The notes beneath the pieces were generated by a model. The model had not been told where the DNA came from. It saw nothing but the letters and a program-made list of their open reading frames with translations, and ran no database searches. Source: Podocnemis expansa (taxonomy: Eukaryota > Chordata > Testudines > Podocnemididae). From it: a stretch of 64,000 nt of DNA. Position 1 is the first letter of the stretch; each line of letters starts with the position of its first letter. The DNA lies in assembly GCA_007922195.1 (NCBI GenBank), contig ML682116.1, forward strand, positions 1,012,433-1,076,432, read 5' to 3'. A program made the position numbers and the translations under genes. Positions 48,689-58,756 of the stretch are shown here, in pieces.

Positions 48689-48898
48689 ATGGGTGAAACA
48701 GAGCTCAGCTCCTCCTCAGCCTTAATGCAAACACTCTCCCACCCTGACACATTCCTCTATGTTGATAGAGAAGAAATCAAAGAAGCAGGTGCAGAGCTCG
48801 GAGCGAATATGTTTGCGCCAGCAGGGAGTTCTATGATGGAGGAATTTGATGCTGGACCTTCTGTGCAACCACCTTCCAAGTCCTTTCATTCTCCTTGA
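48689..48898 (+). CDS. possible short or terminal coding exon, unrecognised
   Basis: A 69-codon frame ends in TGA at 48896-48898, with AATAAA only about 24 bases further on (near 48922). The codons are unusually G-initial and the peptide is hydrophilic and acidic (VDREEIKEAGAELGANMFAP, then SVQPPSKSFHSP), unlike the random frames around it. A pyrimidine-rich CTCAGCTCCTCCTCAG just upstream of codon 11 could be a splice acceptor. Against it, the minus strand is also open, and I do not recognise the peptide. It may be a true terminal exon, an old retrotransposed fragment or chance. Confidence 0.2.
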   Translation: MGETELSSSSALMQTLSHPDTFLYVDREEIKEAGAELGANMFAPAGSSMMEEFDAGPSVQPPSKSFHSP

Positions 48899-49714
48899 GT
48901 GCTGCAGAGGGGTCAAATCTCAATAAAGGGCCCAACTTGCTTTATTCTCTAAAAGCAAACAGCACTATCTACTCTCAAAAATCACAAGAAGTCTGCATCT
49001 AACTTCTGCAGACTTGATCTTAAGCCAAGGAAGTAAATGGAAGTGCTCCCATTGACTTCAATAGGCTTTGGATCAGGTTTTATACTGAGCTTTACATTTA
49101 CATGGGATTATTTACTACCCTAAAACTGTTTGTCCATTTTACCAATGTGTTTACAACTCATAAAAGTCAGCACTTAAAAAAGCCAGCGCTTATCCCAATT
49201 AACCTGTAATAACCTGAGTAAGAGTCAGGAAAAACAGCGAAGTCACTGTAGTAAATAGCCTGAACTAGTTACAGAGTACACAATAGAACGTAAAACAAAC
49301 GGTCCTTGGCATCTGACTTCCAAAGTCATTTCCACTCATTTCACGTGGAAAAAAAGAAAAAAGGAAACAAGAACTGCTGAGCTCAGTTGGGCCTTAGTCA
49401 GCATCTCCCTGACTGAGTATCTTTCGGTACTCCACGGAGACCTAGCAACCACTCTGAATTAGCCTTGTTCTTCCCCCTGCCCCCCCCCCCCCCCCCCACT
49501 GCCCGGAGACAATTAGATGAAGAAAGAATTTGCCCTGACACTCCTGGCATTTCTGTGTTTGGCCAGATGAGTTATAATCTTGCAATTACTTTTATCCTTT
49601 AACACATCCAACATGTTCTGGAACTGAGGGAAACTTGCTCTGTGCACCAAAACAACTAGGGTCATGGTTAGGTCCAAGCAAACATAAGGTTTTAACTTTC
49701 ACAAAGTGCAAGAA
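48899..49714. other. non-coding stretch with poly-C run
   Basis: It contains C18 at 49480-49497 and the old repeat scrap CTCCCATTGACTTCAATAGG near 49048. Otherwise unassigned. Confidence 0.5.
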
Positions 49715-49930
49715 ATGACATGCCACCTAGATTTGTATAGCAGTTTTCATCACTAGATCTCAAAGTATTTTGCAAAGAAGGCCACTAGCAGCTGTGTATT
49801 ATAGATGGGGAAACTGAGGCACAAAAGAGTGAAATGACTTGCACAAAGTCACCCAGCAGGCCATTGACCAAACTGGGAATCAAATCCAGGTCTCCTAAAT
49901 CTTACTCCCTTGATCTATCTACTAAAAACA
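49715..49930 (-). mobile_element. MIR/CORE-SINE, well preserved
   Basis: The plus strand shows CTCAAAGTATTTTGCAAAG, ATAGATGGGGAAACTGAGGC, GTGAAATGACTTGCACAAAG, TCACCCAGCAGG, then GGGAATCAAATCCAGGTCTC: the full order of a reverse-complement MIR-like SINE, from its LINE-related tail to the tRNA-derived B-box side. Confidence 0.8.
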
Positions 49931-52339
49931 TCATCACTCGTTTTTGACATTGCCTTTCTTTTGAAAGTCAACGGCAGAACTTCCATTGACATGTGACATG
50001 AAAAGTCCCTCTGTATGATTGCACTATAGAGTAACTAGCTGGGGAGTGACTTTGTTAATTCCACAGTTAAGTCACATAGTCTGCTTGCAATGAACTAGTG
50101 TTTCCAGCAGCCTGAGCTGGGCCAGTTAATAAAATAGCTGAAACCTTTCCCTGACTCCTGAGCACTTAACTAAGCATGGAAGTCTTGCTGTGTAATGCCT
50201 TAAAAATCCCACAAATATGGGTGCCAAATGAAAATCCTGCCACAGATCTAGAAATCCTCACAGCACAGAGGGGATGCTGCTTTTGAAAGCTACATGAAAC
50301 ACTGGTTAACATTATGAGAACCCTGCAGACTACATAGAACTTTGAGGTATATTTCTCCTACATAACACAGCAACCTGCACTTGGGTCCTAATCTACAGTG
50401 TATCTTCAGTTTCCCTCAAAACATAAGAGAGTTTTTCAGATAGGGTTTTCAGAGATGCATGAGCCAAGGTTTAAACAGTGCTCCATTGATTACAGCTTGA
50501 TTCTTCTGTTTTGGAACATTGATTTTTACATTTCCCGGACTCATATGATCAGGTGTCCAAGACTGCGGTTAGCTCACTTGAATTATACCCACCCCCTCTT
50601 TGTGGGACAGGCAACTGTGGTTTGCTGACTAAGCTGTTCACTGTTTTTAATCTGCTTTTGTAAAGGAAAGTGCAGTTCCACAGCTCAGCCTTAAATTGTC
50701 ATGGATGTCAATAACACAGAAGGAAAAGCTCTGCGAAAGATTCTCCTTCAGTGCAAACTGAACAGTCAAACTGCAGCCCTTTCACCAAAAGAAAGCATGA
50801 TAAAAACAGAACGGAGCTCAGGGGACAACAGTGCCGCAAACAGCACTCTCAGTCTAGCTGCTTTTCTGTTGTTGTTTATGCATTCACTTATTCATACTGG
50901 ATTCAGTGCTTAGTTATAAAGTGAATAACAAGACTGGAGGCAGCTGCCCTCTGCTTAACCCATGTGCACTGCAGACATGAGCAATGCAGGTTTCCCACAT
51001 GGCTTTATTGTTGTATCTCAAGCTTTTGCTGAAAGATACAAACCCTTGTGGTTTGAAACCAAGTTTCCTTTAACTTTAGCAGCAATCCATCTCTGTTCTC
51101 AGACTCTCCAGTGGTATCAGCCTGAGTTCAGGGCGATGATGCCATTCATGCCCAAGAATGTCTTCTAATAAATAACGTGACATCATTTCTGAGAATTACA
51201 GATAGATAGTGCTTTGATAGTATGATAATAAGTGGTAAGATTTTAGAAAATGGATTTCTAAATTTGGCTTCTGAATCTGAATGTCCCACATCACACATTG
51301 CTTTGGGCATGACCGAGGTTCCAAAATTCGTGCCTATTGTCTGCTTGTCCTCCAGATTAAGTCCCATAAAACCTCTCTCCCCCTAACTACAGTTCAATGT
51401 AAGTATTCTTTTGGTTAATCCCTTTTGCTAGTTCCTCCAGCTGGCCAATAACACACCTTGGATGGCACACCCACTGACTTCTTTCTTAACATAAGTCACA
51501 GATAGTTTCCGTCTTCTTTTATGGATAACTTCAGAGGTAAGGGTTAATGAACTTTAACAAATTTTGGCATATGCAATAAAGTGACTACATTAAATAGCTA
51601 GTAATTTTAAGGTATTTGCATGTATCACTCTACCTCTGGGGGATTTCAGATTCAATTATTTACAATCCTACATGCATATACAGGCCACTACATAAGTGGC
51701 CTGATTCACTGGAGCTTGAGGTTTGCTTAGTATTTTTGAAAGTCAGGCCACTTACTTTATGAAGATTTAGGCACTTATGGTGGAAATGTGTGACCAAAAC
51801 ATACAACGAGAAATCTGCAAGAGGACCAAACTGCAGCTAGGCATCTAACTCCTACTAAAGGTGATAGCCAGAAAACTGAGCCAAGAACAAAAACATTGAG
51901 TACTGATCCCCCAGTTCCACATTTAATCACTTCATGACAATTCCTCCCATCCAGTAACCACCCCAAACACACTAATAAATTATCTATAGACAGACACTCA
52001 GTTACCACAGAATGTGTTCTGCTAAGAAAGCCCAGGGTAAATACTTTAACACACTTAAAACTGCCTTCATCACACAAGGACACTTCCCAGGGAAGCAGGT
52101 CTTATCATGAAATGGGTAATCCAAATACCCCAAGAGAACTTGCTTCAACATGGAAAATACCCCTAGTTGTCACCTCCACCCAAAACTGGAACCCATTCAG
52201 GGTGTTAAATGATTACAAACCATCTTCAATAGGAACCACATCCTGGAAGAAAGTTTTCCCCACACTGTCTTTAGTCATTCAAATAACCCCCAGCTCACCA
52301 AGATCATAATCAGAAGCAAATAAAGTGGCACCAGAGCTT
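49931..52339. other. non-coding stretch, old repeat scraps
   Basis: No gene is supported. At 51720-51800, TTTGAAAGTCAGGCCACTTA and TTTAGGCACTTA resemble the TTTGAAAATCTGGCCC / TAGGTGCCTAAATA repeat. The sequence 51900-52339 may be the more decayed upstream part of the PLE that follows. The 102-codon minus frame at 51775-52083 is not convincing. Confidence 0.45.
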
Positions 52340-53055
52340 GCCAGAATAGATGCAAAACCTGCAGACAACTTTCCATTGCTACAATAGTCAATACCCCATA
52401 CAAAATACCTTTTAAAGCTCTATGGATCACACACATCTATCACAACATGTGCTGTATCTAATCCAGGGCACTAAATACACCAATAAGAATTATGTGGGTG
52501 AAACCCAACAATCTCTACCCTTTTGAATGAACTCACATGACAATGATAGAAGAAACACCACCTGCGGTTGAACACTTTTCACTAAATATTCATTCCATAT
52601 CTGACATCTCAATCCTTGTCCCCAAAGGAAATCTGTGCAACACCCACAAAAGATGAGCCTGTGAGTTTAAATTCATGACTTTGCTAGACTTTAAAAACCA
52701 AGGTTTTAATAAAGAGATGGATTTCTGACTCATTACAACAACCTGTAACCCACTAACTCCCCTTTTGTATCCTGTGCCTTCAAAGGCATTAACAGGCCTG
52801 GCACTTCACTTTGAATGGTCTCTTTCAACAAGAGACACAGAAGGTAAGTTAGGTGATATCTTTTATTGCACCTAATTAACAGCGTATCTGACAACATGCG
52901 TGTTAGCTACTTATGTTAAACACTTCCAGTTTAGCTGGGACATTTTGATTACCTTTCCCAGACCCAAAGAAGAGTTCTACATAGTTCAAAACGTTGTCTC
53001 TTTTACAATAGATCCAATAAAAAATTACCTCATCCACCTTGTCTGTCTTACATCT
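52340..53055 (+). mobile_element. second Penelope-like family: GIY-YIG remnant plus inverted terminal repeats
   Basis: The plus strand, in changing frames, shows NYVGETQQSL (52488-52517), then MNSHDNDRRNT, then a C-terminal LDFKNQGFNKEMDF before TGA (52686-52730). YVGET and the following N.H..D pattern fit the GIY-YIG nuclease of Penelope-like elements. Downstream, a minus-strand terminal repeat (GGTGATATCTTTTATTGCACC, 52853-52873) and a plus-strand one (CCAGACCCAAAGAAGAG...CCAATAAAAAATTACCTCATCCACCTTGTC, 52959-53044) form an inverted pair. The repeat is of the family with GAGGTAATATCTTTTATTGGACCAAC, different from the one at 36115. Confidence 0.6.
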
Positions 53056-53909
53056 ATGAACCTAACGTTAGGCACTTAGCTTTGAAATATTTGACCAAAA
53101 CACATAGGGAGAGATTTTTCAAGAAACATGAAGAACATATAGGTATCCAACTCCCACTGACGCATGATAGCCAGTAACTGAGCCCAAAACAGAAACATAT
53201 AGGGAGAAAAGAATAAAGAAGATGAATGCTCAGCTTAGGACCTTATTGGCACAGATAAGAGTATATAGCTACCATCTAATCAGCATCTTCTTTATCAAGG
53301 TGTAAACTTTAATGCATTCTTTTGTCCTCCTCTTGCTTCCTTACCATTGAAGCCAACGGACCTGTTCATGTGGTTGAAATTATGTGAGGGCTTAAGTGCT
53401 TTGCTGGATCAGGGCCTAAATCATGATGCCACAAGAAAGGTCAATAGCAGCCCCTGATTAGTTAGGAAATTAATCCACATTCCTGTCTTCACACTTTAAA
53501 AACATACCTGTACAGGCATGAGCACCAAAATTGTTTCCCTGCTTTAAAATGTATAAAAGGAAAGATTGGACCAAACTGACAGTTTCAAAACATGGGAATT
53601 TATCTAAATATATGACTTACACCACAATACTTTTGGAAGCATCTAGCTAGAATTTCAGGGTTTTAATATAATTGCACTTAATATTTTCTGAACATTTTTA
53701 CACAGTTTTGACTTGGCATTAGCATTCTGTTTAAACAATCCACAAGAATTCCAGCCTGAGTGACTAGCTACACTGCTTGTAAAGCAAACAGAAATTAATA
53801 AAAGCAAATTCAAATTAATCAACCCCACATATACCATTGTTACAGGCCTTTTCAGTGCAAGTTGTCATCAGAATTCTGAGGGAGGAAATATCTTCAAATA
53901 TCTCTCAGT
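53056..53909. other. non-coding stretch, old repeat scraps
   Basis: TAGGCACTTAGCTTTGAAAT (53070) and TCCAACTCCCACTGACGC (53148) belong to the old TAGGCACTTA / CTCCCATTGA repeat. GGGCTTAAGTGCTTTGCTGG followed by ATCAGGGCC (53389-53417) is a clean copy of the GTGCTTTGCTGGATCAGGGCC motif. There is no gene. Confidence 0.5.
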
Positions 53910-53990
53910 CTTGTCTAAACTAAGAGTCTAAAATATTAGCTCATAAGTTTTAACTAGCATGTTTTAAAACTCTAGTGTAGGCCAGACAAG
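53910..53990. mobile_element. short hairpin MITE (CTTGTCT ends)
   Basis: CTTGTCTAAACTAAGAGTCT at the left and AAACTCTAGTGTAGGCCAGACAAG at the right are imperfect inverted repeats around a short AT-rich middle, 81 bp in all. They resemble the TTGTCTACACTA ends of turtle MITEs. Confidence 0.5.
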
Positions 53991-54546
53991 TTGTACCCTA
54001 CAGCTCCCTCTCTGACACAATTTTACAAACTGCTAGGCCCATCCCAGAGTGTTATAGCATGTTAATTTATTTTAAAACTACTACCTTTTATCCTATGCTA
54101 AAGAAGATTACATGGGGTGATATAGCAAAAGATGGATTATAACTAGAGGAAGCAGGTAAACTTACAAAAAGTCCATATATTGGAGGACACATGATATTTT
54201 CACATACACAAATCTACATGCATTCCCTGTAAACTACATTGTATGTATTTGGGATTGTCTAACTGCTGTGACATTTTGCAGCCTTTAGGAATTTGAGATT
54301 CACATAAGATTTAAACACCAAAGGTGGGCCCTATAGCCTAGTATAAGGCATATTAAAGGAGCTATGTGTGTTCTTTGAATGTACAACTATTGTATTTTTC
54401 TTAATGAAGTGTTTTAAACTGATCTGGAAAACTGGCAGCCACTTTCCTATCATCTTCCAGAGCTTCCTACTGTCCAGCACTGAATGTGCTCACAGATATT
54501 TGTTAGGCACAATTTTCAGCTTCTGCCCTGTGTATGCCCACATTAG

Positions 54547-54834
54547 CCTTTGTCTTCACTAGAGAAAAGCTTTGCTCTTTAACACAAGTGAAACACATTT
54601 TTCCTAGTGAAGACAAGGTCGTACAGATTTTTAGCTTGATGTTAACACCTTTTTTGTCTAGTCCAGAGACTCACCCAAATATGTGTGCTATACATTAGGA
54701 CTTTGAAAGGAGAAATATGAAGCACAAACATTTGCAACCTAAAACAGACACATCCAGACTACCTTTTACAAAACGTGTTGACTTCCTCCAGTTAACTGGC
54801 AGTCAATAAACTGAAAAGTAATGTAGACAAACCC
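54547..54834. mobile_element. MITE with TTGTCTTCACTAG / GTAGACAAACCC ends
   Basis: It begins CCTTTGTCTTCACTAGAGAAAA, has a sub-terminal hairpin partner TTTTTCCTAGTGAAGACAAGG (54598-54618), and seems to end with AGTAATGTAGACAAACCCTGG (about 54817-54837), the complement of a GGGTTTGTCTACATTAC terminus. It has no coding capacity. Confidence 0.5.
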
Positions 54835-54904
54835 TGGTCATCCAGCCTAATAATGAAACTACATGGTATCAGTGACTGCTGAGATTTTTTTTATCATCTT
54901 ATTT

Positions 54905-55085
54905 TACAGTGCTGTAGACATGTTGGTCTCAGGATATGATAGAGACACAATGTGGATGACATGATATCATTTATTAGACCCACTTCTGTTGGTGAAAGAG
55001 ACAAGCTTTTGACTCCACATAGCCCTTCTTGATGTCAAAAGCTTGTCTTTTTCTTCAGCAGGAGTTAGTCTGATAGGAGATTGTT
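54905..55085. mobile_element. second-family Penelope-like terminal repeats, fold-back pair
   Basis: The left copy (minus) runs GCTGTAGACATGTTGGTCTC, then ATGATATCATTTATTAGACCCACTTCTGTTGGTGAAAGAGACAAGC. The right copy (plus) starts GTCAAAAGCTTGTC and continues to TAGTCTGATAG. GACAAGCTTTTGAC (55000-55013) and GTCAAAAGCTTGTC (55034-55047) are a perfect 14-bp inverted repeat at the junction. It is the same family as 52845-53055. Confidence 0.7.
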
Positions 55086-55346
55086 ATTCTCACCTAGTGT
55101 TATGGCCTTTCACTTAGCCTGCATTTTGGTTTGGTTGAATGTGAAGGACAGATCTGTCGGTGAGACAAATTGATTTGGAATTAAAGCACTGAAAGTGAGA
55201 AAATGAGATATTTAATTTGGAAACAGCTCCCCAACAGAGATTCAAAGGAGAAAATAAAGAGGTGAGAAATAAAAACTCCCAGACAAAGCTCTTTTGGAGT
55301 AGAGTTGAAGTTGTAGAGAAAAATCAACATGTCAAGAAAAATGAAA
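55086..55346. other. short non-coding stretch
   Basis: Nothing recognised. Confidence 0.5.
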
Positions 55347-55395
55347 AGTTCCAAAGGGGTAGCCATGTTAGTCTAGTTTAGCAAAACAAGAGAGT
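55347..55395 (-). mobile_element. Penelope-like terminal repeat, outer end only
   Basis: AAGTTCCAAAGGGGTAGCC, ATGTTAGTCTAGTTTAGCAAAACAAG and AGAGTCCTG match the outer ends at 1821-1890 and, in reverse, 22578. It stops just after AGTCCTG, so only about 45 bp remain. Confidence 0.65.
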
Positions 55396-56670
55396 CCTGA
55401 AGAAAAATGAAAGTTACTTAAAACTAGTAATCATTAAAAGTGCAACTGTTTAAAAGCTTGGAAATACTAGATTAAGGGTAAAATTTTTATAAAACAAAAA
55501 GCGGAAAGTCTGGAAATTCGGTGTCATAACTGGCAAGCACAGTGAGTGACTACACTGGGGAAGCTGGCTCATTATTACTGGTAAGGGTAGTTGGAAAAAG
55601 GTGACTTGGCTAATGAGAATCACATCCTTGGCAGTCAGCTGGTTGACTGTGGTGAAATTTTCTGGCTAAACCGTTCCAAATGAAGGCTGAAACAATGTCC
55701 CTAAGGACATTACCAGGAAGATATGTAATAGGGAACTGGGAAGAAGGTTTAAATTGGGGCTAGCTTTAGATTGATTCATGAAATGAAAACAATGAACAAT
55801 AAGTCAAATTGCAAGCTTCTTAACTATTATTTCAAAAATGAAACATATAAAGTACTGGGAAGGTATGAAAGTGTAGTGGATCAAGTAATACTGGACTACT
55901 ATAATCCGTTCATTCAAAATTTCCAGCAGAATATGAAACTGTTTTCTGAGTCAATCAATAGATTAATGACATTGAAATGTTAATCACATCAGGTGGAAAA
56001 AAACTCTACTACATCAGGGCAGAGTTACATAGTTAATTTGTACTTGGCTAGGACAAATGTTTAAAAAAAAATCTTGACCTATGAGTTATGATAGAATATG
56101 AATGGAAACTGACTCAATGTACTGACTGGTGAAAAAGTCTAAATAAGCCAAAGACTTTTTTGGGATGGGGCGAGGGCACAAAACCAAAATAGAATTGGTT
56201 TATGCACTGGTCACAATTTAACCAAATTCCTGATGTTTCAAAAGGAATTATCTGGAAGATGAGACTTTTTTTTATTCATCTTTACACTACGAAAACTCTC
56301 ACACCTTTTCAGGTCCCAAATCGGCCCCCATTACCGTAGAATTTCAGCACCACTTAACTCCTAAAATTATTTATGAAGTCACAGTTAAAAATTACCTTTA
56401 CACACAAAAAGGTTAGCCATATTTACTATCAGTGTATTATTTATGCATCATCAGGCACTTGTGAATCTGTGTTCTTATATGGATATGCTTTAGGTGTGGT
56501 GTTAAGGGCAGCTATCTTTTTAAAGTATAAAACCTTTCCAATGAGAAGATTTAAAAGAAATCAAATTAAGTTATGTAATCTTTCTGTCAGTTAGAGTCAG
56601 CAGCAACAAGGGCCAGGTCCAATCCATAGGGGTTCCTGTCAATGATACAATACCAAAATGGCTTCAGCCT
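55396..56670. other. non-coding stretch, nothing recognised
   Basis: AT-rich; frames of 70-73 codons without features. Confidence 0.5.
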
Positions 56671-56691
56671 CCCCCCCCCCCCCCCCCCCCC
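56671..56691. repeat. C21 homopolymer
   Basis: Twenty-one consecutive C bases. Such runs are prone to length error in assembly. Confidence 0.9.
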
Positions 56692-56799
56692 GGCACTAAC
56701 TTGGGAAATTACACAAAAAGGCAATTCTCCCACCCTGCAGCTGGTGACCTCTGTGGGTCAGTCCCAGCGATTTCAGCTCTTAGAGACCCTTGGTCGCTC

Positions 56800-56912
56800 A
56801 AAACAAATAAGGAGTCCTGTGGCACTTTTAAAGACTAAAAACGTATTTATCGCACAAGCTTTCATGGGAGAAAATCCCATTTCATCAGAAACTTGAAGAT
56901 GGGGAACTTACA
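56800..56912 (-). mobile_element. Penelope-like terminal repeat
   Basis: AAACAAATAAGGAGTCCTGT, AAAGACTAAAAACGTATTTATCGCACAAGC, a short stem (ATGGGA/TCCCAT) and TTCATCAG (CTGATGAA on minus), then TGAAGATGGGGAACTTACAG. First family; the CTGATGA and GAAA strands are intact, and the cleavage-site bases read GA. Confidence 0.8.
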
Positions 56913-58140
56913 GTGATTTCAATCTCAGTTTGAGAGACTGCTGAGTCCACTGTTATTGACCTACCTGAACGCCCCGGTGTAGAAATAGCCTTAGAGCCCA
57001 TGCAATGAGACAGAGAAACCCTGCCCAACCCCTGATGCTTTCACAGTGCTCTAGCTCTAGCATGCGAAAGCCTCGCTGTCTGGGCCCATAGTTAGATTCA
57101 CTAAGGCACAAGGTGGTCATGTAACTCATAGAAGGTCATACAGCAAGTCAGCCGCTCATCCACTATTAGAAGAGAGAGACCTCTTGCTTTTGCCTCTCTT
57201 CTAAGCACACAGTCTTCTTTACATTCCTTTTGGGATGATTAAAGTGGGTGAGAGTCACTCTGTGATCCCCACTGCACAGTGGTTCCCAGTGTGAGTTTGC
57301 TCTACAAAACATCTTTAATTAAGGGCTTTTTTGTTTGAGCTCCCTTAAAGTAATTTCCAGCTACTTCATATATTTTCTAAAGAGAAAAAGTCATTCCTTT
57401 AAAACTATCTATGAATATTTATTTCAATACATATGCTTCGTACTAAGAAACAGGTGTGGGCAGAACTACAAACTACCAACTACAGCTCTGACCCAGCAAG
57501 CTGACGTACATAGGCAGATCTCTGTGCCCATATGAAGACCCTATTGTCTGGGGTCTGGTACAGCACTTTTCAAAACAGATAGGCCGTACACTTCTCCACA
57601 GCCACGTGTAGTGTATATCTCACTGATATCAGCTAGAAGTTGGGAGTAGTATGTATGTGCCTTAATTAAATGCTCTGTCGTACTTATAACCACTTATTTC
57701 AATATTCTTTTTAAAAAATGGATTGTGACTATAATAGCTGCCCTGAAATTAGCTCTAATACTACAGCAAAATTCCTTAATTGATAGCAGCATGTACCACA
57801 AATATCACATTAGGGAATTAAGAAGTAGCTGCTAGTATGAGATGCTTTAACAGCAACTCTCAGGCCTTTGCACATACGATGAAAATGATTTTCAAATGTA
57901 TTCTAGTGACCCACAGTTCTATAACATTTGCCTTTACCACAGTAATTAGAATAGGAAGTGCTGAAAACACAATAAATTTAACCACAGTAGATGATCAATA
58001 TGTAGGATTTTTTTAATGACACTAACTCTGTAGTATCACTTTAAAAGTGGGGTAAATCCATGGAGAAGTTACCATACAATGCAATTGTTTTATTGTGGAG
58101 ATCAATTATACAAAAGTTGTACCATATGGGGGCATTCCCA
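56913..58140. other. non-coding stretch with possible MIR scrap
   Basis: At 57100-57180, GGCACAAGGTGG, GAAGGTCATACAGCAAGTC and AGAGAGAGACCTC weakly follow the reverse MIR order. Otherwise nothing is recognised. Confidence 0.4.
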
Positions 58141-58756
58141 GTATTAGAGCCTTGCAGATCAGTGGGTATTCTCTGCAGATCTGAGGATGCGGATGTAGAT
58201 AACCATAGAGCCTTTGTGTGGACTGACACGCAGATGCGGTTTCTATTTTTATCTGCCCAGGGTGCAGCTGCTACTATGATCTGTGTCAGCAGCACACAGG
58301 GAAACAAGGAAGTGCTTCAGCCAATCCTAAATCAGCTCTGATCGTGGTCTGCCAGCCAATCAGAGTCTCAGTCACAGCAGGATGCGGCTTGGAGAGTCAC
58401 CACTCACTGTCAGCTGGCCTTTGATTGGATTATTTGCCATGACTTCTCTGCCCACTTCCTTTTCTTGTTTGCACTCTACATGCCATACTGTCAATCAGAT
58501 TTCCATTGGTGGCCAAGGAAATCTGATTGACAGCACAGCATGCGAACCGCAAACAAGATAAGGAAAAAGTGGGAGGACCCATTTGGAGAATGAGTCAATC
58601 AAAGGCTAAAATGTTGTCTGTAAACCCAAGCTCTGTTGCAGATGCGGTTAGGGATACAGATGAAACATGGCATGCAGATTGTGGACCAGATAGATACTGT
58701 CACTGAGCAAATGAAGATCCACATTTTTGTATCCATGCAGGACTCCACTTAGTGTT
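58141..58756. mobile_element. large palindromic element (GATGCGGAT type)
   Basis: The ends TTAGAGCCTTGCAGATC (left) and, in reverse, GAGTCCTGCATGGATAC (right) are weak inverted repeats. Both arms carry CAGATGCGGTT units. The centre is a strong hairpin: CTGTCAATCAGATTTCC (58488-58504) and GGAAATCTGATTGACAG (58517-58533) are perfect, and TTGG/CCAA in the loop also pairs. The stem extends with mismatches outward to CCTTTGATTGG (58418) and CAATCAAAGG (58597). It resembles turtle/bird repeats rich in GCGGATATCCGC-like units (recalled, not checked). Confidence 0.65.

Noticed and set aside
51775..52083. 102-codon minus-strand frame with several cysteines
   Set aside because: The composition looks random, and the sequence probably belongs to the decayed upstream part of a plus-strand PLE.
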